A stretch of DNA of 64,000 nucleotides, taken from NCBI GenBank assembly GCA_963745975.1, contig CAVUZJ010000005.1, positions 372,001 to 436,000 of the forward strand, read 5' to 3'. Each line of letters begins with the position of its first letter. The stretch's first letter is position 1. This document shows positions 1 to 7,524 of this stretch, one piece after another. The notes under the pieces were generated by a model. That model was not told the DNA's origin. It searched no databases and was given only the letters and a program-made list of their open reading frames with translations. A program made the position numbers and the translations under genes. This stretch comes from JAKAWQ01 sp963745975 (lineage in GTDB: Bacteria > Pseudomonadota > Alphaproteobacteria > Acetobacterales > Acetobacteraceae).

Positions 1-1
1 C

Positions 2-1480
2 GAGCACGACTACGACATCACCCTCTACGCCGAGGCGGACGGGCGGCTGATCGGCATCGACGCCGAAGCGGTGGTGGATGCGGGCGCCTATTCCGCCTAC
101 CCGTTCTCCGCCTGCCTGGAGGCCGCGCAGGTGGCGAGCATCCTGCCCGGTCCCTACGTGATGGAGTCCTATCGCTGCCGCACCTTCTCGGCCGCGACCA
201 ACAAGCCGCCGATCCTGCCCTATCGCGGCGTCGCGCGCGCCGGCGTTTGTTTCGCTATCGAACTCATGATGGATGCGCTGGCGCGTGAGGCCGGGCTCGA
301 TCCGCTCGCCATTCGCCTCCGCAACCTCGTGCCCGCGGCTGCGATGCCGTTCGACAATATCACCGGCAAGCACTTCGACAGCGGGGATTATCCCGCCTGC
401 CTCCGCCGCGTCGCCGAAGCGATCGACATTCCCGCCGTGCGCCGCCGCCAGGCCGAAGCGACCGGCGCCGAACGCATCGGGCTCGGGTTCTCCATCTTCT
501 GCGAGCAGGGCGCGCACGGCACCTCGGTCTATGCCGGATGGGGCATCCCGATGGTGCCGGGCTTCGAGCAGGCGACGGCCAGGCTCACGCCGGACGGCGG
601 GCTCGAGCTTCGCGTCGGCGTGCATTCGCACGGGCAAGGGCTGGAGACGACGCTCGCGCAAATCGCGCACGAGATTCTCGGGATTCCGCTCGCCGCGATC
701 CGGCTCGTCCACGGCGATACGGCGATGACGCCCTATTCCACCGGCACCTGGGGCTCGCGCTGCATCGTCATGGCGGGCGGCGCCGTGGCGAGCGCCTGCA
801 CCGAGCTTGCCTCGCGCATCGGGCGGATCGGCGCGCATCTCCTCCAAGCCGCGCCGGAGATGGTGCGCGTCGGCAACGGCGTCGTTTCGAGCGCGGCCGG
901 CGAGGTCGCGATCGGCGCCGTCGCGCGCACCTGGTATCTCCGCCCGCAGGACCTGCCCGCCGACGCAGCCCCGGGCGGCCTCGAGGTGACCGCCGGCTAC
1001 AAGACCGCGCGCGACAGCGGCACCTTCAGCTACGCCGCCCACGCTGCGGTCGTCGCGGTGGATACCGAGATCGGCGCGGTGCGCATCCTCGACTACGCGA
1101 TCTGCGAGGATGGCGGCCGGCTCGTCAACCCGATGATCGTGGACGGCCAGGTGCTCGGCGGCGCCGCGCAAGGGATCGGCACCGCGCTCTACGAGGAGAT
1201 GCCGTTCGACCGCCAGGGCCAGCCGCTCGCCACCACGCTCGCCGACTACACGCTGCCGGGCGCGACCGAGGTGCCAGACATCCGGATCGAGCACATGGAA
1301 ACCCCTTCGCCGCTCTCCTTCTTCGGCCAGAAGGGCATCGGCGAGGGCGGCGCGATCGGCCCGCCGGCGGCGCTCGCCAACGCCGTCAACGACGCGCTCG
1401 GCCCGCTCGGCGTTGCGATCGCGGAACTCCCGATCACGCCGCGGCGCATCCTCGCCGCCCTGCTCGCCCGGCGCAGATGA
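2..1480 (+). CDS. Molybdopterin-binding large subunit of a xanthine dehydrogenase/CO dehydrogenase-family hydroxylase (5' partial)
   Basis: The reading frame is open from base 2 and enters the window already inside the protein, so only the C-terminal 492 residues are seen. The protein belongs to the CoxL/XdhB family, whose molybdenum cofactor hydroxylates carbon substrates or oxidises CO. The active-site loop at 218-238 reads PYRGVAR, not the AYRCSFR of form I CO dehydrogenase, which argues against true CO oxidation. The catalytic glutamate of the family is in GIGEGG (codon 1343-1345). The stop overlaps the ATG of the FAD subunit (ATGA, 1477-1480), so the subunits are translationally coupled. 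The substrate cannot be read from sequence; form II CODH-like, aldehyde oxidase or a purine/aromatic hydroxylase are all possible. Confidence 0.9.
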   Translation, partial: EHDYDITLYAEADGRLIGIDAEAVVDAGAYSAYPFSACLEAAQVASILPGPYVMESYRCRTFSAATNKPPILPYRGVARAGVCFAIELMMDALAREAGLDPLAIRLRNLVPAAAMPFDNITGKHFDSGDYPACLRRVAEAIDIPAVRRRQAEATGAERIGLGFSIFCEQGAHGTSVYAGWGIPMVPGFEQATARLTPDGGLELRVGVHSHGQGLETTLAQIAHEILGIPLAAIRLVHGDTAMTPYSTGTWGSRCIVMAGGAVASACTELASRIGRIGAHLLQAAPEMVRVGNGVVSSAAGEVAIGAVARTWYLRPQDLPADAAPGGLEVTAGYKTARDSGTFSYAAHAAVVAVDTEIGAVRILDYAICEDGGRLVNPMIVDGQVLGGAAQGIGTALYEEMPFDRQGQPLATTLADYTLPGATEVPDIRIEHMETPSPLSFFGQKGIGEGGAIGPPAALANAVNDALGPLGVAIAELPITPRRILAALLARRR

Positions 1481-2274
1481 AGCCCGTCCGGTTCGACCTC
1501 GCGCGCCCGGCAAGCCTCGCCGAGGCGATGCGGCTCCTGGCGGCGGGGGACACCGAAGTGCGCGTGCTCGCCGGCGGGCAGTCGCTCGGGCCGATGCTCA
1601 ACCTCCGCCTCGCCCAGCCCGACCTCCTGGTGCAGATCTTCCATCTGCCGGAGCTCGCTTCCGTGGCCGAATCGTCCGACTCCGTAACGATCGGCGCAAC
1701 GCTGACCCACGCGGCGATCGCGGCGGGCCGAACCCCGGACATCGGCAACGGCATCCTCGCGCGCGTCGCGGGCGGCATCGCCTATCACGCGATCCGGACG
1801 CGCGGGACGATCGGCGGCAGCCTCTGCCACGCCGATCCCGCGGCGGACTGGATCGCGGCGCTCACCGCGCTGGACGCCGAGGCGGCGCTGCAATCCCTCT
1901 CCGGCACCCGCCGCGTGCCCATTGCCGCGCTGATCGCCGGCCCCTTCGCGACGGTGCTCGCACGCGGCGAAATCCTGACCGCGATCCGCATCGCGCGCCC
2001 GCCCGCGGGCGCGGGCTTCGCCCACGTCAAGGCCTGCCGCAAGCCGGGCGAGTTCGCCCACGCCATGGCGTCCGTGCTGCTCGCGGGGACAGAGCGCCGG
2101 CTCGTCATCGGCGCGACCGGCGGCCGGCCGCTCCTGCTCGAGGGAGACGAGGCGAGCATCGAAGGCGCGCGGGCGGCCCTCGCCGCAACCGCGGGGCTCG
2201 ACGCGATCGACCGGCATATCGCGCTCGCGGTGGCCTGCCGCGCGCTCGCGGAGGCGCGCGCATGCGCCGCCTGA
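1477..2274 (+). CDS. FAD-binding medium subunit of molybdenum hydroxylase (CoxM-like)
   Basis: A 265-residue protein, the usual length for the CoxM/XdhC-type FAD subunit that passes electrons from the 2Fe-2S subunit to an acceptor. It carries the flavin-binding signatures of the family: AGGQSLGPMLNLRLAQP near residues 32-48 and the TRGTIGGSLCHADPAADW segment near 109-126. The start is the ATG inside the ATGA overlap with the large subunit. It overlaps the next gene by 13 bases, so the three subunit genes form one tight operon. Assignment to the family is firm; substrate specificity resides in the large subunit and remains open. Confidence 0.92.
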   Translation: MKPVRFDLARPASLAEAMRLLAAGDTEVRVLAGGQSLGPMLNLRLAQPDLLVQIFHLPELASVAESSDSVTIGATLTHAAIAAGRTPDIGNGILARVAGGIAYHAIRTRGTIGGSLCHADPAADWIAALTALDAEAALQSLSGTRRVPIAALIAGPFATVLARGEILTAIRIARPPAGAGFAHVKACRKPGEFAHAMASVLLAGTERRLVIGATGGRPLLLEGDEASIEGARAALAATAGLDAIDRHIALAVACRALAEARACAA

Positions 2275-3353
2275 GCCTCACGGTGAACGGCGCGCCCATC
2301 ACCGCCGAAGTCGAGCCGCGCACGCATCTCGCCGATTTCCTCCGCGAGCACTGCCTGCTCACCGGCACGCATATCGGCTGCGAGCACGGCGTGTGCGGCG
2401 CCTGCACCATCCTCCTGAACGGCGCGCCTGCGCGATCCTGCATCGCCTTCGCCGCCGCCTGCGAAGGCGAGGACGTGCGCACAATCGAGGGCCTGGCGGA
2501 CGATCCCATCATCGTCTCGCTGCGCACCGCGTTTACCGCGGAGCACGCGCTCCAGTGCGGGTATTGCACGCCGGGCATGCTGGTGACGGCGCGCGACATC
2601 GTGCTGCGCGTGCCGGATGCGGACGAAGCGCGCATCCGCCACGAGCTCGCCGGCAATCTCTGCCGCTGCACCGGCTACGCCGGCATCGTGCGCGCGATCC
2701 GCCGCGTGCTGGGCGAGGCGCCGCCGCCTCCGCCCGCACCCGCCGCGCCGCCAACTTCTCGCATCGCCCCTCTTCCCCAACCTCCCTCCGACACGTCGCC
2801 TTCGCCCCCTCCCGCCGGCCCCTCGCTCGACCTCGTGCTCCGCATCGCGCGCCCGCGTGCGGAGGTGTGGACGGCGCTGCACGACCCCGCCCTGATGGCG
2901 GGCTGCGTGCCGGGGGCACGCCTGACGACGATCGGGAACGAACGGATCGAGGGCGAGATGCGGGTGGCCTTGGGTCCGATCACTGCCGTCTTTGCCGGCA
3001 CCGCCCGCCTCCGCTTCGACGAAACCGCCGAAACAGCATCGCTCGCCGGCGAGGCCCGGGACCAGCGCACCGGCACGCGCCTCTCGGGCGAGGCAACGAT
3101 CCGCCTCGCCGACGCCGGTGCCACAATGACCACGGCCAACCTCTCGATGACCTACGCGCTGGCCGGACCCCTCGCCCAGCTCGCGCGCGGGCCGATCGTT
3201 GCCGCGCTCGCTTCCGAGATCGCCGAGACGGTCGCGCGCGCTCTCGAGCGCCGGCTCGGGGGCGAGCGCTCCGCGCCGGCGCGCCTCTCCGCCCTCTCGC
3301 TGCTCGCGCGCGCACTGTGGAGGCAGCTTCGCCGGCTGCTCCGCCTGCCATGA
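2262..3353 (+). CDS. 2Fe-2S small subunit fused to a CoxG (SRPBCC) domain
   Basis: A 363-residue two-domain protein. Residues 1-150 are a complete CoxS-type small subunit: the plant-type 2Fe-2S cysteines are C40, C45, C48 and C60, and the second cluster uses C99, C102, C134 and C136 (QCGYC and LCRCTGY motifs). Residues about 152-187 are a proline-rich linker. Residues about 188-330 match CoxG, an SRPBCC-fold protein with the typical PALMAGCVPGA segment; CoxG proteins are linked to maturation or membrane anchoring of CO dehydrogenase. The basic, hydrophobic tail (ALWRQLRRLLRLP) could contact the membrane (inference). CoxS and CoxG are usually separate genes. The stop overlaps the next ATG (ATGA at 3350-3353). 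Confidence 0.9.
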   Translation: MRRLSLTVNGAPITAEVEPRTHLADFLREHCLLTGTHIGCEHGVCGACTILLNGAPARSCIAFAAACEGEDVRTIEGLADDPIIVSLRTAFTAEHALQCGYCTPGMLVTARDIVLRVPDADEARIRHELAGNLCRCTGYAGIVRAIRRVLGEAPPPPPAPAAPPTSRIAPLPQPPSDTSPSPPPAGPSLDLVLRIARPRAEVWTALHDPALMAGCVPGARLTTIGNERIEGEMRVALGPITAVFAGTARLRFDETAETASLAGEARDQRTGTRLSGEATIRLADAGATMTTANLSMTYALAGPLAQLARGPIVAALASEIAETVARALERRLGGERSAPARLSALSLLARALWRQLRRLLRLP

Positions 3354-3862
3354 GCGCGCGCGCGGACGACTACCAAAGCCTGACGCGGCGGCCTGGCTTC
3401 CTGATCCGCCGGCTGCACCAGATCCACCTCGCGCTGTTCGCCGAGGAATGCGGCGCCTTCGGCGTGACCCCCGTGCAGTACAGCATCATGACCATCATCG
3501 CCGGCCGGCCGGCGCTCGATCAGGGCCGCCTCGCCGAGGAAATCGGCGTCGACCGCGCAACGCTGGCCGACGTGCTCGCCCGGCTGGAGGCGCGCGGCCT
3601 CGTCTCGCGCAGGCGGCCGGGCGCCGACAAACGCATGAAGCTCGTCTCGGTCACCGCCGCCGGAAGAACCCTGCTCGCCCGCATGGACCCGCACGCGCGC
3701 CGCGCGCACGAACGCACCATCGCTTCCCTCCCGCCGGAAACACGGGCAAAATTCATCGAAAGCCTGACAATCCTCGTGGAGGCCAACAACGCGCTCGGCC
3801 GCGCCCCGATGCGTTTTCCCCGTGCGCCCGAAGGAAAGGCCAAGGGGGCTCTGCCCCTTTGA
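3350..3862 (+). CDS. MarR-family transcriptional regulator
   Basis: A 170-residue winged-helix regulator, coupled by ATGA to the fused small subunit and so probably co-transcribed with the hydroxylase it may control, perhaps in response to an aromatic substrate (inference). The MarR core is clear: a dimerisation helix, then QGRLAEEIGVDRATLADVLARL (helix-turn-helix, about residues 60-80) and the wing SRRRPGADKRMKLVSVT (about 86-102). The last dozen residues (EGKAKGALPL region) are encoded by a GC-rich hairpin repeat and are probably not part of the conserved fold. It runs convergently toward the PIN-domain gene at 3882. Confidence 0.88.
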   Translation: MSARADDYQSLTRRPGFLIRRLHQIHLALFAEECGAFGVTPVQYSIMTIIAGRPALDQGRLAEEIGVDRATLADVLARLEARGLVSRRRPGADKRMKLVSVTAAGRTLLARMDPHARRAHERTIASLPPETRAKFIESLTILVEANNALGRAPMRFPRAPEGKAKGALPL

Positions 3863-3880
3863 ACCCCCCAAGGGAGGGCC
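3845..3880. repeat. Short GC-rich repeat overlapping the end of the MarR gene
   Basis: The 13-mer ggggctctgcccc (3845-3857) folds on itself and recurs within the terminal arms of the 285-bp element at 32745-33029. It contains the last codons of the MarR gene; the stretch up to 3880 is G/C-run rich. It may also act as a bidirectional terminator between the convergent genes, but there is no T-run. Confidence 0.5.
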
Positions 3881-3881
3881 T

Positions 3882-4307
3882 TCAGGAGATGACGCGCAGC
3901 GAGTGCACGCGCGAGAAATCGCGGTCATGCGTCGCCAGCGCGGCAGCGTTGATCGCCAGCGCGCTCGCCGCCTGAACGGCGTCTGCCAGCTTCAGGCGAA
4001 GCGACGCCCGCAGCCTTGCGGCGTTCTCCGCGATGTCGATGTCGAGCGCGACCGGTTGCCACGATTCGAGGATCGCACGGTAACGCCGCGCGAGCGCGTC
4101 ATCTGCCGCTTGCAGCGGCCCGGTCAGCACCTCGGCGATGGTGATGGTCGTCACGGCGAAGCGCAGATGCCCGGCTGCATGGGCTTCGAAGAGCGGCTTG
4201 AAGCGAGGTCCGAATTTCGGGTGCCCTTCGAGGAAGTAGATGATGGGTGCCGAATCGACCAGAACCAGCGCACCCTCCGGCAGATCACCGAACTCTAACG
4301 GCTCCAT
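3882..4307 (-). CDS. PIN-domain ribonuclease toxin (VapC-like)
   Basis: A 141-residue PIN-domain protein if started at the ATG at 4307 (MEPLEFGDL); a longer frame opens at 4352. The acidic metal-binding positions of the fold are visible: the first Asp in VLVDSAPIIYFLEG, Glu in ITIAEVLTG, Asp in KLADAVQAASALA and Asp in ATHDRDFSR. PIN toxins are Mg2+-dependent RNases held inactive by a cognate antitoxin. The start lies 13 bases inside the end of the upstream antitoxin gene (stop at 4295), the usual coupled arrangement. The RNA target is unknown. Confidence 0.88.
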   Translation of the reverse strand: MEPLEFGDLPEGALVLVDSAPIIYFLEGHPKFGPRFKPLFEAHAAGHLRFAVTTITIAEVLTGPLQAADDALARRYRAILESWQPVALDIDIAENAARLRASLRLKLADAVQAASALAINAAALATHDRDFSRVHSLRVIS

Positions 4308-4549
4308 TCGTCGCGCAATTTTCGCAGCGTGCGGGCGCTGTCCTTTCCCCACAGCCCGCGACCGGATCCGGCGACCGGCAGCAGCGGCTGCTGGCGCATC
4401 GCACCACCATAGGCCTCGATGGGCACGAGTGCGGCAACCGGGCGGCCATGCCTGGTGATGATCGTCGAGCGGCCCTTCTCGGCGGCCTCAAGAAGGGCCG
4501 GGAGCTGATTGCGAGCTTCCTCCGCGCCTTTGCGCAACATGGGGTTCAT
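4295..4549 (-). CDS. Phd/YefM-type antitoxin of the PIN-domain pair
   Basis: An 84-residue protein with the Phd/YefM-like N-terminal DNA-binding region: AEEARNQLPALLEAAEKG followed by STIITRHGRPVAALVP. The C-terminal third (SGRGLWGKDSARTLRKLRDE) would be the toxin-neutralising tail. Such antitoxins usually repress their own promoter together with the toxin. The toxin gene begins 13 bases before the end of this one. A start at 4540 (MLRKG) is also possible, since no strong ribosome-binding site separates the two ATGs. Confidence 0.85.
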   Translation of the reverse strand: MNPMLRKGAEEARNQLPALLEAAEKGRSTIITRHGRPVAALVPIEAYGGAMRQQPLLPVAGSGRGLWGKDSARTLRKLRDEWSR

Positions 4550-4568
4550 CGTCCTTGCCTCGATACAT

Positions 4569-4598
4569 ACCGTACAGCACAGGTCCTGCTCCAGTCAA
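4569..4598 (-). promoter_or_regulatory. Candidate promoter of the toxin-antitoxin pair
   Basis: On the minus strand TTGACT (4598-4593) and TACGGT (4574-4569) are separated by 18 bases, 20 bases upstream of the antitoxin ATG. The -35 is good and the -10 weak, so this is a candidate only. Confidence 0.35.
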
Positions 4599-4614
4599 CA
4601 GCGTCCCCCGATCT

Positions 4615-5394
4615 TCAGACGTACCGGGCGAGGAACTGGCGGGCGCGTGATGTGGCGGGTGCGGTGAAGAAGCGTTCGGGCGTGTCCTCCTCGACGATTT
4701 TCCCGTGGTCGAGGAGGATGATGCGGTTGGCTGCCTCGCGGGCGAAGGCCATTTCGTGGGTGACGATGAGCATGGTCATGCCCTCGTGGCGCAGATCTTC
4801 CATGACCGCGAGCACTTCACCGACGAGTTCGGGGTCGAGCGCGCTCGTCGGTTCGTCGAAGAGCAGCAGCTCGGGGCGCATGGCGAGCGCGCGGGCAATC
4901 CCAACCCGCTGTTTCTGGCCGCCGGAGAGGCGCGCGGGGTAGGCGGCGCGTTTGTCGGCGAGGCCGACCTTGGCGAGCAGCGCCTCGGCCTCGCGGTGCA
5001 CTTCGGCGCGCGGGCGGCGCTGCACGCGGAGCGGCGCCTCCATCACGTTCTGCAGCACGGTCATGTGCGGCCAGAGGGCGAAGTGCTGGAACACCATGCC
5101 CATGCGGGTGCGCATGCGTGCGAGCGCGGCCTCGCCCATCGGTTTCGTTCCGGCATCGTTCCATCCAACGCGCGAGCCGGAGAGGGTGATCGTGCCCGAT
5201 TCCGGCACTTCGAGCCAGTTGACGCAGCGCAGGAGCGTGGATTTGCCGGAGCCCGATGGGCCGAGGAGGCAGACCGTCTCGCGTTCGCGCACCGTGAGGC
5301 TCACGTCGTCGAGCACGCACTGCGCGCCGAAGGATTTGCGGAGCCCGGCGATCTCGAGAACGGCGCGTCCCCGTTCGGGGGCGATGGGGTTCAT
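4615..5394 (-). CDS. Polar amino-acid ABC transporter ATP-binding protein
   Basis: A 259-residue ATPase of the GlnQ/HisP type. Walker A GPSGSGKS is at residues 45-52; the Q-loop (FQHFALWPHMT), signature LSGGQKQR and Walker B LLLFDEPTSALD follow in order, and the switch His is in IVTHEMAFA. It energises import of an amino-acid-like solute at the inner membrane. The start at 5394 is chosen because its ATGA overlaps the stop of the dioxygenase gene; an in-frame ATG at 5412 would overlap further. It is the last gene of a minus-strand operon (binding protein, two permeases, dioxygenase, ATPase). Confidence 0.92.
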   Translation of the reverse strand: MNPIAPERGRAVLEIAGLRKSFGAQCVLDDVSLTVRERETVCLLGPSGSGKSTLLRCVNWLEVPESGTITLSGSRVGWNDAGTKPMGEAALARMRTRMGMVFQHFALWPHMTVLQNVMEAPLRVQRRPRAEVHREAEALLAKVGLADKRAAYPARLSGGQKQRVGIARALAMRPELLLFDEPTSALDPELVGEVLAVMEDLRHEGMTMLIVTHEMAFAREAANRIILLDHGKIVEEDTPERFFTAPATSRARQFLARYV

Positions 5395-6182
5395 CCGCGG
5401 TATTGGTTCCACGCCGCGTGCATTGCGGCCAGCGCGGCCGGGTCGAGGTCCGAGGTCGGCCGCGGATCCGCGTCCCAGTGGCCGAAGCGGTCGGTCCCGC
5501 GAACGAGGAGCGCGCCGCGGCGGCCGATCGTCGAGCGGACATGCGTCGGGATGTAAAAGAAGGCGAAGCCGATGCGTCGCTCGCCGCTGCGATTGGGCTC
5601 CGAGCCGTGCACGGTGCGCTCGTGGTGCAGGGAGAACTCGCCGGGCGCGAGCGCGATCGTCACGGCGGCGCTTTCGTCGGCGATTGCGAGCGCCTGGCCA
5701 CGGGCGAGCATGTTGTCGGCGGCGTAGGTTTCCTCGTGCGCCAGGTCGGGGCCGGTATGGGTTCCCGGCAGGACCTTGAGCGCGCCGTTGGCGGCGGTGC
5801 TCGCGGTGAACGCGACCCAGGCCGTGATCTCCTCGTGCGGATCGAGGCCGAAATAGGCGCTGTCCTGGTGCCAGGAGACGAAGGAGCGCCGATCTCCCGC
5901 CTTGGCGAAGAGTGAGCTGCCGAACAGCAGGATGTCGGGGCCGATGAGGTCCTCGAGGGCGTCGAGGATGCGGGGATGGGAGGCGAGCGCCACCAGCGCC
6001 GGCATCGCGAGATGGCCCTTGATCTTCAGGCTGCGATTGGCGTCCTCGCCCACCTTGGCTTCGTAGGCGGCGATGCGCGCGGCGTATTCGGAGGCCTCCT
6101 CGGCCGACAGGGCGCGGAGCGGCGCGAGCCAGCCCTCGGCGCGAAACTGCGCAATCTCCGCATCCGTCAGGAAGCCGCCCAT
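5391..6182 (-). CDS. Phytanoyl-CoA dioxygenase (PhyH) family Fe(II)/2-oxoglutarate oxygenase
   Basis: A 263-residue double-stranded beta-helix dioxygenase. Numbered from the start at 6182 (GGAGG five bases upstream), the Fe(II) ligands are H105 and D107 in SWHQDS and the distal H192 in TVHGSEPNRS, with R198 as the likely 2-oxoglutarate anchor. Known family members hydroxylate acyl-CoAs, ectoine, amino acids or small metabolites. The motif around H105 does not match the ectoine hydroxylase signature. The gene sits between a permease and the ATPase of an amino-acid ABC operon, overlapping the latter by ATGA, so the imported solute is the natural candidate substrate (inference). Confidence 0.9.
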   Translation of the reverse strand: MGGFLTDAEIAQFRAEGWLAPLRALSAEEASEYAARIAAYEAKVGEDANRSLKIKGHLAMPALVALASHPRILDALEDLIGPDILLFGSSLFAKAGDRRSFVSWHQDSAYFGLDPHEEITAWVAFTASTAANGALKVLPGTHTGPDLAHEETYAADNMLARGQALAIADESAAVTIALAPGEFSLHHERTVHGSEPNRSGERRIGFAFFYIPTHVRSTIGRRGALLVRGTDRFGHWDADPRPTSDLDPAALAAMHAAWNQYRG

Positions 6183-6215
6183 CTCGCCCTCCGGTGATAT
6201 TTTAGCGCCCATCCT

Positions 6216-6878
6216 TCACCGCCAAGCGTCCGCCGTTCGCACGATCGCGCCCACGCCCCTTTCGACCGCGAGGCAGAGCAGCCAATAGAGGAGGATGGCC
6301 GCCACGAAGGACGCGAACGGGATGTAGAACGTCGCCTGGATCTCGTTCGCGGCGTAGGTGAGCTCGTGGACCGCGATGATGATCAGGAAGGCGCTGTCCT
6401 TGATGATCTGGATCATCTGGTTGCCGAGCATCGGGACGGCGTTGGCGATCACGGGCGGCAGCACGATATGGCGGATCAGCCGCCAGCCGTGAAAGCCGAA
6501 GGCGCTGCCGGCCTCGATCTCCTCGCGCGGAAGCTGGGTCCAGGCGCCGCGCAGCAATTCGGCGAAGTAGCAGGCGTTGTAGACGGCAAGTGCGAAGATG
6601 CCCGCCGTCCAGCCGTCCAGCAGCACGCCGCAATAGGGCAGCCCGTAATAGACGAGGTAGCAGAAGAGCATGAAGGGAACGCAGCGCATCAGGTCGATGA
6701 GCCAGGCGATGGCGCGCGCCACCGGCCCGCCCCGCGAGCGCACGAGGAGAACGAAGAGGACGAGGCCGAGGGCAAGCGCGAGCGCGGCCGCGATCGCGAC
6801 GATCTCGGCCGTGTTCACCAGGCCGCGGAGCATCATGCCGCGCTCCGCCCACACCACCGCGAGGCTATGGGCGGTCAT
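6216..6878 (-). CDS. Amino-acid ABC transporter permease (second)
   Basis: A 220-residue HisM/GlnP-type inner-membrane permease with about five hydrophobic segments. The EAA-type cytoplasmic loop that docks the ATPase is REEIEAGSAFGFHGWRLIRH. Its ATG overlaps the stop of the upstream permease (ATGA, 6875-6878). With the partner permease it forms the transmembrane channel of a polar amino-acid importer. The dioxygenase gene follows 33 bases downstream. Confidence 0.9.
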   Translation of the reverse strand: MTAHSLAVVWAERGMMLRGLVNTAEIVAIAAALALALGLVLFVLLVRSRGGPVARAIAWLIDLMRCVPFMLFCYLVYYGLPYCGVLLDGWTAGIFALAVYNACYFAELLRGAWTQLPREEIEAGSAFGFHGWRLIRHIVLPPVIANAVPMLGNQMIQIIKDSAFLIIIAVHELTYAANEIQATFYIPFASFVAAILLYWLLCLAVERGVGAIVRTADAWR

Positions 6879-7516
6879 GCGAGCAGCGCCCCGTAGCGCC
6901 GCTCGAGCAGCCGCTGCAGGGCGACGATGCCGCCGATCGCCGGGACGTAGAAGGCGAGTGCGACGAGGAAGGGCGGCACGGGCGCGTAGGTCGTGGCGCC
7001 GATGCGCACGGCGGCGCGGGTCAGCTCGACGACGCCGATGACGGAAACGGCGGGGCTGACCTTGATGAGCAGGGTCATCTCGTTGACGAGGGCGGGCAAT
7101 GCGAAGCGCCAGACCTGAGGTGCCACGATGCGCCGGAAGCGCTGCCGGCCGGTCATGCCGAAGGCGCGCGCGGCGTCGAGCTGATCGGCGGGGAAGGCGA
7201 GCAGCACGCCGCGCCAGATCTCGCAATTGAAGGCCATCGAGCCGAGTGCCAGCGTCGCGACCGCGGCGGCGAAGCGGGAGAGCGAGAGGCCGACCGTGGG
7301 CAGCGCGAAATAGACGAGGAGCACGAGGGTGACGGCGGGGGTCGCGCGAAGCGCGCTGACGAGCGTCGCCACGATCGGGTCGAGCGGGCGGATCTTCGCC
7401 CAGCGGATCAGGGCGAGGCCAAGGCCGAGCGGGGCGGCGAAGAGGATGGCGAGGAAGGAGACGGCAAGCGTGCTCGCCGCCCCTTGCGCGAGGCTTAGGT
7501 AGTCGGCGCTGCCCAC
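6875..7516 (-). CDS. Amino-acid ABC transporter permease (first)
   Basis: A 213-residue HisQ/GlnP-like permease. It begins with a periplasmic N-terminus and the family's SLAQGAASTLAVSF segment and contains the EAA loop QLDAARAFGMTGRQRFRRI. Hydrophobic stretches lie near residues 15-35, 60-80, 85-100 and 175-200. It starts 8 bases after the binding-protein stop and overlaps the next permease by ATGA. Two unequal permeases plus one ATPase is the normal layout for this transporter class. Confidence 0.9.
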   Translation of the reverse strand: MGSADYLSLAQGAASTLAVSFLAILFAAPLGLGLALIRWAKIRPLDPIVATLVSALRATPAVTLVLLVYFALPTVGLSLSRFAAAVATLALGSMAFNCEIWRGVLLAFPADQLDAARAFGMTGRQRFRRIVAPQVWRFALPALVNEMTLLIKVSPAVSVIGVVELTRAAVRIGATTYAPVPPFLVALAFYVPAIGGIVALQRLLERRYGALLA

Positions 7517-7524
7517 GCGGTCAC

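Noticed and set aside
2..3353. True (form I) CO dehydrogenase coxLMS
   Set aside because: The large-subunit active-site loop reads PYRGVAR and lacks the Cys of the AYRCSFR motif, so CO oxidation is not supported.
5391..6182. Ectoine hydroxylase (EctD) with an ectoine importer
   Set aside because: The iron-binding segment SWHQDSAYFG does not match the longer EctD signature, and no ectoine genes are nearby.
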